The notes: generated by a model from the sequence alone, not told the origin. Positions 17,016-26,991 are shown, numbered from the stretch's first letter. The stretch is 64,000 bases of DNA from Cesiribacteraceae bacterium YIM B00369 (GCA_017948555.1 JAFMYY010000007.1:62001-126000), one strand, 5' to 3'. Program-made: numbers and translations.

Positions 17016-18776
17016 TCAGGGAGCCAGAGGATCAAATGTTCCACCCTCCCATAAAATAGTTTGCTTCAGTTTGGGGTCTTTTTCCAGGGATGATTGAGGA
17101 AGAAAGTAAAAATTATATTTTGGTTGCATATAATTTATATCCCTGTCATCCAGAATTAATTTATAGTCTGTATTAAAATAGATATTATGATTTTCGGGAT
17201 TTTCCCAGTTGATAGTGTCTCTCATATAAGTTTCAAAATGTCCTATTGCAGAATCCGCAGAAATCCCTTCCAGGCCGCTTATGTACTCTCTGTCGAGGAT
17301 CACCTGGATGCCTGTCCTCCTGCTGCCATTAAGACCGCCGGCAAATAAGTTTCTTCGTCGCATGTCCCAGTGTCTTTTATTTTCAAAAGCCAGCTCAATT
17401 TGGCGCTCCCTCATTACTGCATCCCGCATTTCTTCTACCGACATTCCTGCAGGTAAGCCATAGTTTCCATTTCCTGCCTCAATTCCTGCACGGGCTCTGA
17501 TTGCTTTTAATTCAGTATATGCTTCTTCAACATGGCCAGCTTCATTAGCACTTTCTGCCAGGTTTAACAGTACTTCCGCAAAACGTATTTCAATCCAGTC
17601 TGTTCCCGTCCTGACTGTTTCAGTTGGCGGAATTGACTCATCCACATTTTTGCGAAGATAAAAACCTGTAGGCGTATTATTTGGCTGCTCTAAATTGTTA
17701 AAAACGTAAGCCCACTGGCGGGTTGATACATCTCTTCTTGTTGGAAAAATCCACTCCATGCCGTTATACGCAACTGTGGCATAAAAGCGTGGATCACGGT
17801 CCAGCCAATAGGTTTCCTGATTATAATCCGGGTGGTCTTCTATAGGTGTGCCATCCTTCATGGGAAAAGCCTGCACAAATTCCCAGGTTGGGTTCCCGCT
17901 GGTGCTGGCTGTGTTACTTACACTGGCCGGACGAACACTGTTCTCATATCCATGAGAAAGGCGTGAACCATCATAAACAGTAACAAAGATGGCTTCTCTG
18001 TTTCCTTCCTCCAGGAAAATATCTTCAAAATCAGGATAAAGTCCGTGGCCGGCGGCGGCTGCAATTTCTTTAGCTTGTTTATTCGCTAAATATGCCGCTT
18101 CCCATCTGTCCTGAGAATTACCGGGATTAAATTGTGGACTAGCAAAAAATAAAAGCACTCTTCCCTTCAAAGCTGCTGCTGCGGATTTTGTAATGCGACC
18201 ATAATCGGAGGCAGGCCAGGTGGAAGGTAACAATGCAATGGCTTCATCTAAATCATTTACTATCAATTCAACACATTCGGCGGCCGAATTCCTTTCCATA
18301 TATATAGCATCCCCTGAATTTATATCCTGCAAATCCAATACCATTGGAACACCTCCATACAACTTTACCAGCTCCCAGTAAATGAATGCCCGTAAAAAAA
18401 TAGCCTGGCCCTTAATTCTGTTTTTCACCTCATCAACTAAACTTCCCTTCTCTATTTCAGTAAGAAGAAGGTTAATTTGCCTGATGTTACCATAGGTGGT
18501 AATGCCAAAATTTCCATAGCCATCTGAAAACTCCAGCAAGCCATACATCATATCTCCCGGGCCTGCCCCAAAAGATTCATCTGACAAATCTGTATTGGCA
18601 TTTCCTGAAAACGCCGGCAAAGCAAAGGTGTAAAGCTTATTCAGGTAAAGATTTGCAAGTTCGGGAGAGTTCCATACATCATCATTATCAACAGCGTCTA
18701 ACTCCCTTTTTTCAATTACCTCTTCGCAACCTATTATGGTTACCAAAAGGAAAACATATATCAAATATTTTTTCAT
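17016..18776 (-). CDS. susD: SusD-like outer-membrane lipoprotein, pair 1
   Basis: A 586-residue RagB/SusD-family lipoprotein. The signal sequence ends VTIIGC (lipid-anchor Cys17), followed by the typical start EKRELDAVDNDDVWNSPELANLYLN. The SusD tetratricopeptide core is visible in IKGQAIFLRAFIYWELVKLYGGVPMV-type sequence, AALKGRVLLFFASPQFNP, and the C-terminal half motif MRDAVMRERQIELAFENKRHWDMRR. It caps its SusC partner at the surface and delivers oligosaccharide to it. It starts 17 bp after the SusC stop, so the two are translated from one message. Surrounding PL1/CE8 genes make homogalacturonan oligomers the likely ligand. Confidence 0.95.
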   Translation of the reverse strand: MKKYLIYVFLLVTIIGCEEVIEKRELDAVDNDDVWNSPELANLYLNKLYTFALPAFSGNANTDLSDESFGAGPGDMMYGLLEFSDGYGNFGITTYGNIRQINLLLTEIEKGSLVDEVKNRIKGQAIFLRAFIYWELVKLYGGVPMVLDLQDINSGDAIYMERNSAAECVELIVNDLDEAIALLPSTWPASDYGRITKSAAAALKGRVLLFFASPQFNPGNSQDRWEAAYLANKQAKEIAAAAGHGLYPDFEDIFLEEGNREAIFVTVYDGSRLSHGYENSVRPASVSNTASTSGNPTWEFVQAFPMKDGTPIEDHPDYNQETYWLDRDPRFYATVAYNGMEWIFPTRRDVSTRQWAYVFNNLEQPNNTPTGFYLRKNVDESIPPTETVRTGTDWIEIRFAEVLLNLAESANEAGHVEEAYTELKAIRARAGIEAGNGNYGLPAGMSVEEMRDAVMRERQIELAFENKRHWDMRRRNLFAGGLNGSRRTGIQVILDREYISGLEGISADSAIGHFETYMRDTINWENPENHNIYFNTDYKLILDDRDINYMQPKYNFYFLPQSSLEKDPKLKQTILWEGGTFDPLAP

Positions 18777-18793
18777 TTTATATACTTCAAATA

Positions 18794-21700
18794 TTATAAA
18801 GTAACATTTATGCCAAAGTTGTATGACCTGATCATTGGGTAATCGTATGCCCTTGCCACACTTGGGTCTTTATGATCGAAAGGATTTATTATGGTCCACA
18901 TATTGGTTCCTGTAAAATACAGGCGGAATTGTGGTAGTTTGTACCGATCCTTTAAAACAGACGGCAGGGCATAGGACAAGTTAACATTGTTCAATCGAAG
19001 AGTATGGCCATCGCGTCTCCAGAAAGTGGAATGCTGTTGGGCATGTCCATATTCGTAAGGCCTTGGCATTGCAGCGTTTGGATTGTCTTCCGTCCAGTAA
19101 TCTCCCCAAAAAGAAAATACATTTTGGTCCATAGTTGGAACTGCCTGTTCATCTTTTTGTATAAAGACCTTGTGTCCGAATGCTCCGCTAAATGTACCGC
19201 TTAACCTAAGCCCCTTCCAGCTTGCCCCTAAAGTGAATCCATAGTTATAAGGAGGACTGGTAAATTCTGCAATAACAGCGTTATCAAATTCATTGATTTT
19301 ACCATCCGGTCCTTCTGAATAATTATCTCCCCTGATATCATGGTACCAGATCATACCTTTTTGAACAGGTAATCCATTTATACTATCGTACATATTCAAC
19401 ACCATCCTTAAATCCTCATCCGTTCTTATTATACCCCCTGCCAGATATCCTGTCTGATTGCTGGGATGGTTTATCAGGTAATCATCCCACCGGCCAAGTA
19501 CAGCAGGGTTCTGGTAGACCTTGGTTCGGCGGGCATAATCCCAGGAAATATTTCCACCGACCGAATACTGAAAATCGTTTCCAATATTCCCCGTATAACC
19601 TGCCTGAAATTCAAGACCATGGGCATACATGCTTCCATAGTTTTCATTCGGTGGTTTTGCGGATCCAAAAGTTTCCGGCAGGTTGTTCCTTTTATCCAGA
19701 ATGTCATAGGTGTTTTTATAATAAGCATCAATGCCCACATTTACCCTGTTATCAAAAAAGCGGGTATCTATACCCAAATTGTAAAAGTCTGTTTTTTGCC
19801 AGGTAATTGTAGGGGTAAATATTCCGAAATTTTTTGCTTCAATAGCATTAGTAAAGGTGTTTCCAAAAATGGGACCATTGGTATTAGCTCCATAGCTCTG
19901 CTTCCACTGAAAAGCTCCTACGTTACTATTACCCAATCTTCCAACCGATGCCCTTAATTTCAGGAAATCCATGAAAGAAACATTTTTCCGGAAAAAATTC
20001 TCCTCAGATATTATCCATCCACCTGAAACAGAAGGGAAGAATCCCCATGCGTAATCAGGATGAAAAACCTGGGAAGCCTCATAACGGAAAGCTGTTTCAA
20101 AAAGGTATTTTTCTTTAAAATTATAATTTAAACGACCAATAGAAGCTAACCTTCCCGATTCATTTGCATTTGATCCGGCTACCATACCATCATTTTTAAA
20201 TGCCCATAACTGGTCATAACCTTTAACATCTGCTCCATTTTTTAATATGTTAAAAGAACTTCCTTCATTCTCCGCCTGCTCATATACTAACAAAGCTTCA
20301 ATATTATGATCATTGAAAGAACGCTTATAGGAAATAGAGGTATTGAGTTGATATGACACATCCCTGTTTGCACTTTCATAAAGGGATTCTTTGTTTCCAA
20401 TTGTCTGAAGAGGATTGGAAGCGGTTAGTTCATCTGTAAAAATGTGCTTATGCTGACCTACCCTTCTGAAATTATATCCGTAATAATCCTGAGCAAACTG
20501 CCTGCCTCTTCCGGATAATTCATTATAAGAAAACTGGGCTTTTAGCTGAAGACCTTTGATAACAGGAACATTGTATTCCAAAGCACCTGTGAGGTTAGTA
20601 TTATTTGTGGTACTGCTTTTATAATTGTTGGATTCCAGCAGCCCGTAAGGGTTCCATGAACCAGCCAGAAAAACAGGCAAATCCCTTTGCGAAGTTGGGT
20701 CGTAAATGGTTGGCGGAATCCAGGCCGGAGCAGTTAAAAGCCTTTTATAAAAATCACCCATTTTTCCGGGGGAAGTCTCCCCTGAATAATATGGTTCTTC
20801 CTTGTTACCTCTGTTTATGCTAAGCCCTACAGATAATACTAAATCTTTTGTCACATTAGCATCAACGTTAGTTCTTATGGAGTACCTGGATGCTGATACA
20901 GTTTCAATGTTACCTGTCTCTTTAAAATAACTGCCTCCCACAAAATATCTTACATTGTCTGATCCTCCACTCACATTTAATGTATGGCGCTGGGTTATTG
21001 CGTTTTTATATAACCTGTCTAACCAATCATAATTTAAGGTGTCCAATGCGGCCAGTTCATCTTCCGTAAATAAATCCACATCTGCTCGAAGCCGGCGCTG
21101 ATACTCCGGATGGGGGATATATTGACCTGCTTCCAGATCATATGTATGATATTTCCCATATTGATAATGTAAATTTTCATTTAAAAGCTCTGCATGAGCC
21201 CGCGGACTCATCATTTCAGGCATTTGGGTTGGATTACCAATTCCAAGAGATGTGCTATAGCTTATTTTTGGTTTTCCCTTTTTACCTCTTTTAGTTGTTA
21301 CCAGCACCACACCACCAGCAGCCCGCGCACCATAAACAGCAGCAGAACCATCTTTTAAAAATGATATGGATTCGATTTCTGAGGCATCGAGTCTGTTTAA
21401 TTGCTCCCCGTTATCATTAAAAATTATTCCGTCAATTACATATAAAGGTGTTTCAGCAGCACCATAAGAAGAAGTGGTACGAATAGTAATAGGATTTGCT
21501 TCTCCGGGCTTTCCGGTTTGAATTCCCACCTTAACACCTGGCAGGCGGCCTACCAACGCCTGAGAAATATTTCCAACAGGGATATCTTCTATTTTTTCCG
21601 CACTAATTTGTGCAACAGACCCCGTTAAATTGGCTCTTTTCTGTTCCCCGTAGCCTACTATTATCACTTCTTCAAGTTGCTTCAGGTCAGGAACTAATTC

Positions 21701-22063
21701 AACATTTATGGTTGACTGATCTCCTACGGCAATTTCTTCACTATTATAGCCTATAAAAGAAAAAACCAGCACCGATCCTCTGGGAGCCATCATGGAATAA
21801 TTGCCTTCTACATCTGTAATAGTTCCTGTTGAGCTTCCTTTTACCATTACGGTTACACCAGGAAGAGGCTGCTCATCTTCACCGGATACCACTTTTCCTT
21901 TAATAGCAACATTTTCTGATGCCTGAAGGACACCAAGGGGCGCATGAGCCACTTCCGGGTCATGGGGAAGAAGCCAGTTTCCGGCCTGAGCCTGCTGCCC
22001 TCCCAGCAGGGACATCAGGATTGCGCTAAAAAGTAGTTTTTCTTTCATAATCATTCGTATCAC
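18794..22063 (-). CDS. susC: SusC-like TonB-dependent outer-membrane transporter, pair 1
   Basis: A 1089-residue SusC/RagA-family porin. A signal peptide (ending AQAG near residue 28) is followed by a carboxypeptidase-D-regulatory-like domain (VAIKGKVVSGEDEQPLPGVTVM, about 52-130). The TonB-box/plug region comes next (EEVIIVGYGEQKRANLTGSV, PLYVIDGIIFND, LKDGSAAVYGARAAGGVV). The 22-strand barrel ends in a C-terminal aromatic-type strand (RSYNFGINVTL). It imports oligosaccharides with its SusD partner, powered by TonB-ExbBD. There are three closely spaced in-frame ATGs; M4 or M6 would also give a normal signal peptide. There is no N-terminal STN domain, in keeping with the absence of an ECF anti-sigma partner nearby. 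Confidence 0.96.
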   Translation of the reverse strand: MIRMIMKEKLLFSAILMSLLGGQQAQAGNWLLPHDPEVAHAPLGVLQASENVAIKGKVVSGEDEQPLPGVTVMVKGSSTGTITDVEGNYSMMAPRGSVLVFSFIGYNSEEIAVGDQSTINVELVPDLKQLEEVIIVGYGEQKRANLTGSVAQISAEKIEDIPVGNISQALVGRLPGVKVGIQTGKPGEANPITIRTTSSYGAAETPLYVIDGIIFNDNGEQLNRLDASEIESISFLKDGSAAVYGARAAGGVVLVTTKRGKKGKPKISYSTSLGIGNPTQMPEMMSPRAHAELLNENLHYQYGKYHTYDLEAGQYIPHPEYQRRLRADVDLFTEDELAALDTLNYDWLDRLYKNAITQRHTLNVSGGSDNVRYFVGGSYFKETGNIETVSASRYSIRTNVDANVTKDLVLSVGLSINRGNKEEPYYSGETSPGKMGDFYKRLLTAPAWIPPTIYDPTSQRDLPVFLAGSWNPYGLLESNNYKSSTTNNTNLTGALEYNVPVIKGLQLKAQFSYNELSGRGRQFAQDYYGYNFRRVGQHKHIFTDELTASNPLQTIGNKESLYESANRDVSYQLNTSISYKRSFNDHNIEALLVYEQAENEGSSFNILKNGADVKGYDQLWAFKNDGMVAGSNANESGRLASIGRLNYNFKEKYLFETAFRYEASQVFHPDYAWGFFPSVSGGWIISEENFFRKNVSFMDFLKLRASVGRLGNSNVGAFQWKQSYGANTNGPIFGNTFTNAIEAKNFGIFTPTITWQKTDFYNLGIDTRFFDNRVNVGIDAYYKNTYDILDKRNNLPETFGSAKPPNENYGSMYAHGLEFQAGYTGNIGNDFQYSVGGNISWDYARRTKVYQNPAVLGRWDDYLINHPSNQTGYLAGGIIRTDEDLRMVLNMYDSINGLPVQKGMIWYHDIRGDNYSEGPDGKINEFDNAVIAEFTSPPYNYGFTLGASWKGLRLSGTFSGAFGHKVFIQKDEQAVPTMDQNVFSFWGDYWTEDNPNAAMPRPYEYGHAQQHSTFWRRDGHTLRLNNVNLSYALPSVLKDRYKLPQFRLYFTGTNMWTIINPFDHKDPSVARAYDYPMIRSYNFGINVTL

Positions 22064-22240
22064 TTACTAATATTTCATTCTTTGAGTTCAGGATACTTAT
22101 CAGGTGTCCCAAATGGTATTTTTTCAATTCCGGCAGCCAAACAAAGTAAAATATTTTTCCCGGCTTATCCTCCCAAATTCGCAAACGATTGCGCCCGGTA
22201 ATAAATAAAGTTTCCCGTCCTTCTTTTATTTTCTTTTTCT

Positions 22241-24280
22241 TTAACGGGTCAATGGCATCCAAACACTCATTTCTGTGTGTCCTCTATTCCCCCAGCTATA
22301 ATAGGGAACCAGTCTGATATTGGCAGTTAAGGGTTTTTCATCTGAAACTTCCCTGTATAACCGGTTTTCCCAATCAGCTTTATCTACAAGTAAAGCTGCA
22401 CCTTCCAGGCTCATTACATCACTGTTTTCTATCCTCATCATTTTTGGCGTTAGCCTGGCATTTACGGGAATTGCAAATTCTGTAATTTTCCTGCCTTCAG
22501 GCAAATCAACAGATTCCATGCAATAAACCACTGGCCCACGCTTTACCGCTACCTGATTGCGGGTTTCTTCCACAAATGGATGAGATACTAAAAGCTTTGT
22601 CTCCAAAGGCAATACCAGGCTTACCCGATCTCCTGCCGACCATTTCCTGTTCAATTCAACATATTTCCCTGGCGCCGGCATAATGTCTTCTGCTTTTCCG
22701 TTTATCGCTAATTTTGCTCCATCAGCCCACTCCGGAATCCGGAGGAAAAGAGAAAAAGACTTTTTTGGAACCTTCTTCAGGTTTATTTGAATGTCGCCTT
22801 CCCAGGGGTAATTTGTTACCTGCGATAATTCCACCTTTGCACCATCTTTCAATTCGGTCGAAAGATCATTACCTCCATACAGGTTAAAATATATTCCTCT
22901 TTCAGATATACTATAAGCGTACTGATTTACTTCTGCCACGGTACGCACCACATTTGGGGGGCAGCAATTGGAAATACTTATATATTCAACCCTGTCTTTA
23001 GACCAGCGCTGTTTGAAGGGTAAATCATCGGAATAAGCAAGCGGGTTGGTATAGAGGAATTTCTTTCCTTCAAGACTGATGCCCGATAAAACACTATTAT
23101 AAAGGGCAAGCTCCATTATATCAGCATGCTTAGCCTTCCCTGTAACCTGCAGCATTCTCCAGTTCCACAGCACATTACCTATGTTGGCACAGGTTTCATT
23201 ATGTGCAGTATAATTAGGGAGCTGATAGTCTCTGCCAAAGGCCTGGTGAATTTTTTGAACTTCCACCGGATCATAAGATGTGCCATCCGGCGATACCCCA
23301 TCGTACAGGGAGCCACAGCCACCTGTAATATACATTTTCCTGTACACTACATCATCCCACATCAGATTCAGGGTCTTCAGCAAACTTTCGTCGCCTGTTT
23401 CGGCATACAAATCGGCCACCCCGGCATAGAGGTAGTTGGCCCTTACCGCATGCCCCATGGCTTTAGTTTGTTCCCTGAAAGGAATGCGGTCCTGGTTATC
23501 GTCTGTTCCATCCTCACTTAAGCCCCTCAGGTCGATCAGGTTCTGAACCAGCTGCAGGTATCTCGGGTCCCCTGTGGTCCGGTACATTTCAACAATGCCC
23601 ATATAATGCGATGGGCAAATAGCATTCCGGGCAAGTTCCGGAGATGCTTCATTATAAAAGTTGTACAGAAAATCTGTTGCTTTTTTGGCTATCTCTAAAA
23701 ATGAGCTTTTACCTGTGGCACGGTAATGTACACATGCGGCAGTCATTAAATGCCCGAGATTATAAGCTTCGAAATTCTTCTGTTGAAATGCCTCTCCCGT
23801 TCCGTTATTATTCTTTTTCTCAATAATGGCAGGGGTATAGATATAACCATTATCCTGCTGGGCTTTCGCAATTACTGCAATTGCCTCATCCATTTGCCTG
23901 TCCAGTTCCCGGTCTTTAGTAACAGCATAAGTGGCTGCTGCTGCTTCCAGTACTTTATAAAAATCACCATCATGAAACGATGGTCCGGAATGCTTTCCCT
24001 CTTCCAAGCCGGCAGCTATTTCAAAATTCCTGAATGCATGTGTAACTTCAGGATTTTTGTATAACTGAAAAATATTCGGAACCATTGATTCTTTGCAAAC
24101 TTTAAAACGATCGGCCCAGAACCCCTTGGTCCAAACCACATCATCCAGATCCACGCTGCTCAGGCGGGCATAAGAACTGCCGGAAGTATTTACCAAACCT
24201 TTTTGCTGCGCAACAAGATCTCCACCCATTGCACAGGCTAAGATCAAAATAGTTAATTGTATGCGCTTAAGCTTTTTCAT
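22241..24280 (-). CDS. GH127 beta-L-arabinofuranosidase-like enzyme
   Basis: A 679-residue GH127 (formerly DUF1680) protein with a signal peptide ending GDLVAQ. The (alpha/alpha)6 barrel includes FHDGDFYKVLEAAAATYA, EAYNLGHLMTAACVHY and HAVRANYLYAGVADLY. The zinc-thiolate active site known from the Bifidobacterium enzyme HypBA1 is intact: E362 and C364 in AHNETCAN, with C439 and C440 in SNCCPPN; one of the cysteine pair acts as nucleophile. Beta-sandwich domains follow. It should release beta-linked L-arabinofuranose, a sugar found in rhamnogalacturonan-II and other plant glycans; related members act on other sugars, so specificity is open. It is the first gene of the minus-strand operon, 177 bp ahead of susC, facing the DeoR gene. 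Confidence 0.92.
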   Translation of the reverse strand: MKKLKRIQLTILILACAMGGDLVAQQKGLVNTSGSSYARLSSVDLDDVVWTKGFWADRFKVCKESMVPNIFQLYKNPEVTHAFRNFEIAAGLEEGKHSGPSFHDGDFYKVLEAAAATYAVTKDRELDRQMDEAIAVIAKAQQDNGYIYTPAIIEKKNNNGTGEAFQQKNFEAYNLGHLMTAACVHYRATGKSSFLEIAKKATDFLYNFYNEASPELARNAICPSHYMGIVEMYRTTGDPRYLQLVQNLIDLRGLSEDGTDDNQDRIPFREQTKAMGHAVRANYLYAGVADLYAETGDESLLKTLNLMWDDVVYRKMYITGGCGSLYDGVSPDGTSYDPVEVQKIHQAFGRDYQLPNYTAHNETCANIGNVLWNWRMLQVTGKAKHADIMELALYNSVLSGISLEGKKFLYTNPLAYSDDLPFKQRWSKDRVEYISISNCCPPNVVRTVAEVNQYAYSISERGIYFNLYGGNDLSTELKDGAKVELSQVTNYPWEGDIQINLKKVPKKSFSLFLRIPEWADGAKLAINGKAEDIMPAPGKYVELNRKWSAGDRVSLVLPLETKLLVSHPFVEETRNQVAVKRGPVVYCMESVDLPEGRKITEFAIPVNARLTPKMMRIENSDVMSLEGAALLVDKADWENRLYREVSDEKPLTANIRLVPYYSWGNRGHTEMSVWMPLTR

Positions 24281-24398
24281 AGGTTAAAATTCAAATGAAT
24301 TCCCTGTCTGAGTATATTATTGACAGCTTTTTCTTACCCTTTTAAATATATGTACTAAAGAGACCAGAATTTAATATATGCAAACTAAGAATATAATA

Positions 24399-24410
24399 TA
24401 GTATAGTATA
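24399..24410 (-). promoter_or_regulatory. Putative operator, imperfect copy of the 18-bp element
   Basis: On the minus strand this reads TATACTATACTA, the core of the 18-bp sequence at 2945-2962 and 50918-50935; with flanks, 14 of 18 positions match. It lies 119 bp before the GH127 start codon, so it could control the whole GH127-SusCD operon. Surrounding AT-richness makes a chance match more likely than for the other two. Confidence 0.45.
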
Positions 24411-24628
24411 ATATTTTGATTACTTTTTTTTAAATTTTTTTCTTTTTTGCTTCCTGTAAATTCATTTAATGCTGCCGATTACAAAAAATCAGGATATTAT
24501 ATGCTCTTTTATGAGTATTTAAAATTTTATAAAACAAATAAAAGCAAGCTCTTCCTGTGAATATTTTTTTCAATTTAGGAAATGTTTTTCTAAATACGCA
24601 AATTAATTTTGTTTTATTTATTATTTTC

Positions 24629-24647
24629 TATCGTTTTTTTTCGTTAT
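24629..24647 (+). promoter_or_regulatory. DeoR-type direct-repeat operator before the DeoR gene
   Basis: TATCGTTTTTTTTCGTTAT has two TCGTT half-sites 10 bp apart and matches the GH2-upstream site at 16 of 19 positions. It overlaps the predicted -7 element, a position that would repress the operon. Autoregulation is common for DeoR proteins. Confidence 0.6.
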
Positions 24648-24652
24648 TCTTG
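24645..24652 (+). promoter_or_regulatory. Possible -7 promoter element of the sugar operon
   Basis: TATTCTTG matches the Bacteroidota -7 consensus TAnnTTTG with one mismatch and lies 113 bp before the DeoR start codon, overlapping the direct repeat. Confidence 0.35.
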
Positions 24653-24765
24653 TGTAAGCAAAAACATTTATAATCCTGGTTTAGCTCAACAATGTATTTT
24701 TCTTTATTTTAACTCAATATTTGAATATAAAAAATAAACAGAGCACCCTAAATCAATATTGAGCT

Positions 24766-25530
24766 ATGATGGCGAATTTACGCAGAGAGAAAATTCTCGA
24801 CCTGTTAAAAGAAGATGGATCAGCGAAAGTAATTAATCTGGCTAAACTCTTTAAAGTAACGGAGGTAACAATACGGCAGGACCTTGAAAAGCTGGAGAAG
24901 GATGGATTAGTAGTAAGAGAACATGGAGGAGCCTTTTTAAAAAACGTTGAAGACCAGGTTCGCAATTTTTCACTTGCCCATCAGGATAACCTCGACAAAA
25001 AAGAAATGATTGCCAGGAAATGTCTTGATTATATAGAAAGTGGAGATACTATAATATTAGATTCAGGATCGACAACAACGGAAATAGCAAAACAAATTAA
25101 AGGAATTAAAAACCTGACAGTTATTACCAATGCACTGAACATAGCATTGATGCTGGGTGCTGAACCCGGAATAGAAGTAGTAATGACCGGTGGAGAATTT
25201 AAGCCCCCCACCCTTTCTTTAACAGGACAAAAGGCTGCTGATTTTTTTACCGGATTGAATGTGCAAAAGCTTTTTCTGGCAACAGCCGGAATATCTTTAA
25301 AATCAGGTTTAACATATCCTAGTATAAGCGATCTGGTGGTAAAAAAAGCTATGATTGATGCCGCTGATACCACCTATCTGGTGGCAGATTCCACCAAAAT
25401 CGGGAAAAGTGCATTTGCGAGTCTGGGTGCTCTTTCGCTTATCGACTACATTATAACTGATGGAGAAATTGAAAACAAACACAAAAAAGTGTTTCATGAC
25501 AATGAAATTGAGTTAATTATAGCCAGCTAA
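24766..25530 (+). CDS. DeoR-family transcriptional repressor
   Basis: A 254-residue DeoR/GlpR-type regulator. The N-terminal winged helix (about residues 5-60) has the family signature with LAKLFKVTEVTIRQDLEKLE and LVVREHGGAFL. The C-terminal DeoRC sensor domain (about 75-250) resembles ribose-5-phosphate isomerase and shows ILDSGSTTTEIA, VITNALNIA, VVMTGGEF and YLVADSTKIGKSAFA. Such regulators sense phosphorylated sugars. It leads the plus-strand sugar operon, 48 bp before the isomerase gene, so its likely ligand is a phosphorylated ketose from this pathway. A DeoR-type direct repeat sits in its own promoter and a matching one lies before the GH2 gene at 3151, its probable second target. Two adjacent ATGs are possible starts. 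Confidence 0.92.
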   Translation: MMANLRREKILDLLKEDGSAKVINLAKLFKVTEVTIRQDLEKLEKDGLVVREHGGAFLKNVEDQVRNFSLAHQDNLDKKEMIARKCLDYIESGDTIILDSGSTTTEIAKQIKGIKNLTVITNALNIALMLGAEPGIEVVMTGGEFKPPTLSLTGQKAADFFTGLNVQKLFLATAGISLKSGLTYPSISDLVVKKAMIDAADTTYLVADSTKIGKSAFASLGALSLIDYIITDGEIENKHKKVFHDNEIELIIAS

Positions 25531-25578
25531 AAGAAAATTTTAGAAGGAAAAGGAAAAATAAAAAAAGAGTAAAGCATA

Positions 25579-26991
25579 ATGAATAAAAAATTAAGTATAG
25601 GGGTCATTATTGGTAACAGAGACTTTTTCCCTGACAGACTTGTAGCAGAAGCAAGAACAGAGGTTATAAATGTATTTGAAAAGCTAAATATTACACCAAT
25701 TCTGTTGGACGAAAACCAGTCGAAGCTGGGAGGTGTGGAAACATTTCAGGATGCTCAGAAATGTGCTGAACTGTTCCGGAAGCATGCAGATGAAATCGTG
25801 GGGATATTGGTTGTGCTTCCTAATTTCGGGGATGAAAGAGGCGTGGCGGAAACCATTAAGCTGTCGCGGCTCAATGTACCGGTGCTGGTTCAGGCTTATC
25901 CTGATGATTTAAATAAAATGGATGTCGCCAGAAGAAGAGACTCCTGGTGTGGAAAAATTTCTGTTTGCAATAACCTGTATCAATATGGTATAAAATATAC
26001 AATTACAAACCAACATGTAATAAGCCCTCAGGAGCCTGCCTTCCAGGAAGAGCTGTTAAACTTTGTAGCTGTTTGCAGGGTGGTAAAAGGCTTACGAAAT
26101 GTGAGAATTGGTGCTATTGGTGCAAGACCGGGAGGCTTTAACACAGTACGATACAGTGAAAAGATCCTGCAGCGGCATGGAATTTCCGTCACCACAATCG
26201 ATTTAAGTGAGATTTTAGGCCATGCAAACAAGCTTACTAAAGATGATGCTCCTGTTCGCGACCGCCTGGCAAGGATCAGGGACTATTCTCCTGTCGGCCG
26301 CACACCTGAAGAATCTCTTGTTCAGATGGCAAAGCTTGATGTGGTACTGGCAAACTTTATGGAGGAAAACGCATTGGACGCCACAGCAATTCAATGCTGG
26401 ACATCTGTTCAGCAAAACTATGGCTGCAATGTATGCACCAGCATGAGTATGATGAGCGAAAATATGCTCCCCAGTGGTTGCGAAGTGGATGTTACTGGTA
26501 CCTTGAGCATGTATGCAATGCAGCTGGCCTCAGGTACACCCAGTGCTTTAGTGGACTGGAATAACAATTATGCCAACGATGAAGATAAATGTGTTCTCTT
26601 CCACTGCGGAAACTGGGCAAAATCCTTCCTTCCCGATATTGAAATAAGTACAGCTCCTATCCTGGGAACTACTGTTGGGGAAGAAAATACCTACGGTGCA
26701 CTTTCAGGCCGTACACCGGCAATGCCGCTAACTTTTGGAAGAATCAGTACAGACGATTCCAAAGGAATAATAAAAGCATATGTTGGAGAAGGAATGCTCA
26801 CTGATGATGACCTGAAAACCTTTGGTAACCGTGCAGTAGCAAAAATCGATAACCTGCAGGGCTTAATGCAATACGTTTGCAAAAATGGATTTGAACACCA
26901 TGTAGTAATGAATGCTTCCAGAACAGCAGGAATTTTAAAGGAAGCACTGGAGAATTATATGGGTTGGGAAGTTCATGAGCATAATAAATAA
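25579..26991 (+). CDS. FucI/AraA-family sugar isomerase (COG2407-like)
   Basis: A 470-residue cytoplasmic protein of the L-fucose/L-arabinose isomerase superfamily. It has two N-terminal Rossmann-like domains (SIGVIIGNRDFFPDRLV; GILVVLPNFGDERGVAETI; RIGAIGARPGGFNTVRYSEK) and the C-terminal catalytic domain. Candidate metal ligands are the Glu of ANFMEENALDATAIQCW, the acidic pair in GCEVDVTGTLSMY and the His of VLFHCGNWAKSF; these are by analogy with the family, not proven. It is clearly shorter than classical FucI (about 590 residues). It should convert an aldose to a ketose. With the split transketolase and FGGY kinase downstream, D-apiose to D-apulose is a plausible reaction. Pentose, deoxyhexose or sulfoquinovose isomerisation are alternatives. 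Confidence 0.8.
   Translation: MNKKLSIGVIIGNRDFFPDRLVAEARTEVINVFEKLNITPILLDENQSKLGGVETFQDAQKCAELFRKHADEIVGILVVLPNFGDERGVAETIKLSRLNVPVLVQAYPDDLNKMDVARRRDSWCGKISVCNNLYQYGIKYTITNQHVISPQEPAFQEELLNFVAVCRVVKGLRNVRIGAIGARPGGFNTVRYSEKILQRHGISVTTIDLSEILGHANKLTKDDAPVRDRLARIRDYSPVGRTPEESLVQMAKLDVVLANFMEENALDATAIQCWTSVQQNYGCNVCTSMSMMSENMLPSGCEVDVTGTLSMYAMQLASGTPSALVDWNNNYANDEDKCVLFHCGNWAKSFLPDIEISTAPILGTTVGEENTYGALSGRTPAMPLTFGRISTDDSKGIIKAYVGEGMLTDDDLKTFGNRAVAKIDNLQGLMQYVCKNGFEHHVVMNASRTAGILKEALENYMGWEVHEHNK

Larger units (their letters stand above)
24281..24765. other. Divergent intergenic region, GH127 / DeoR operon
   Basis: A very AT-rich 485-bp gap between the divergent GH127 and DeoR genes. It holds a 14/18 match to the 18-bp operator (core 24399-24410, minus orientation), a DeoR-type direct repeat (24629-24647) overlapping a -7-like element (24645-24652), and long T-runs around 24423-24450. 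No coding potential is seen. Confidence 0.7.

Noticed and set aside
22026-22262. 78-codon reading frame overlapping the SusC start and GH127 end on the minus strand
   Set aside because: Highly charged composition with no signal peptide or recognisable motif; it overlaps both flanking genes and is best explained as chance in the 177-bp gap.
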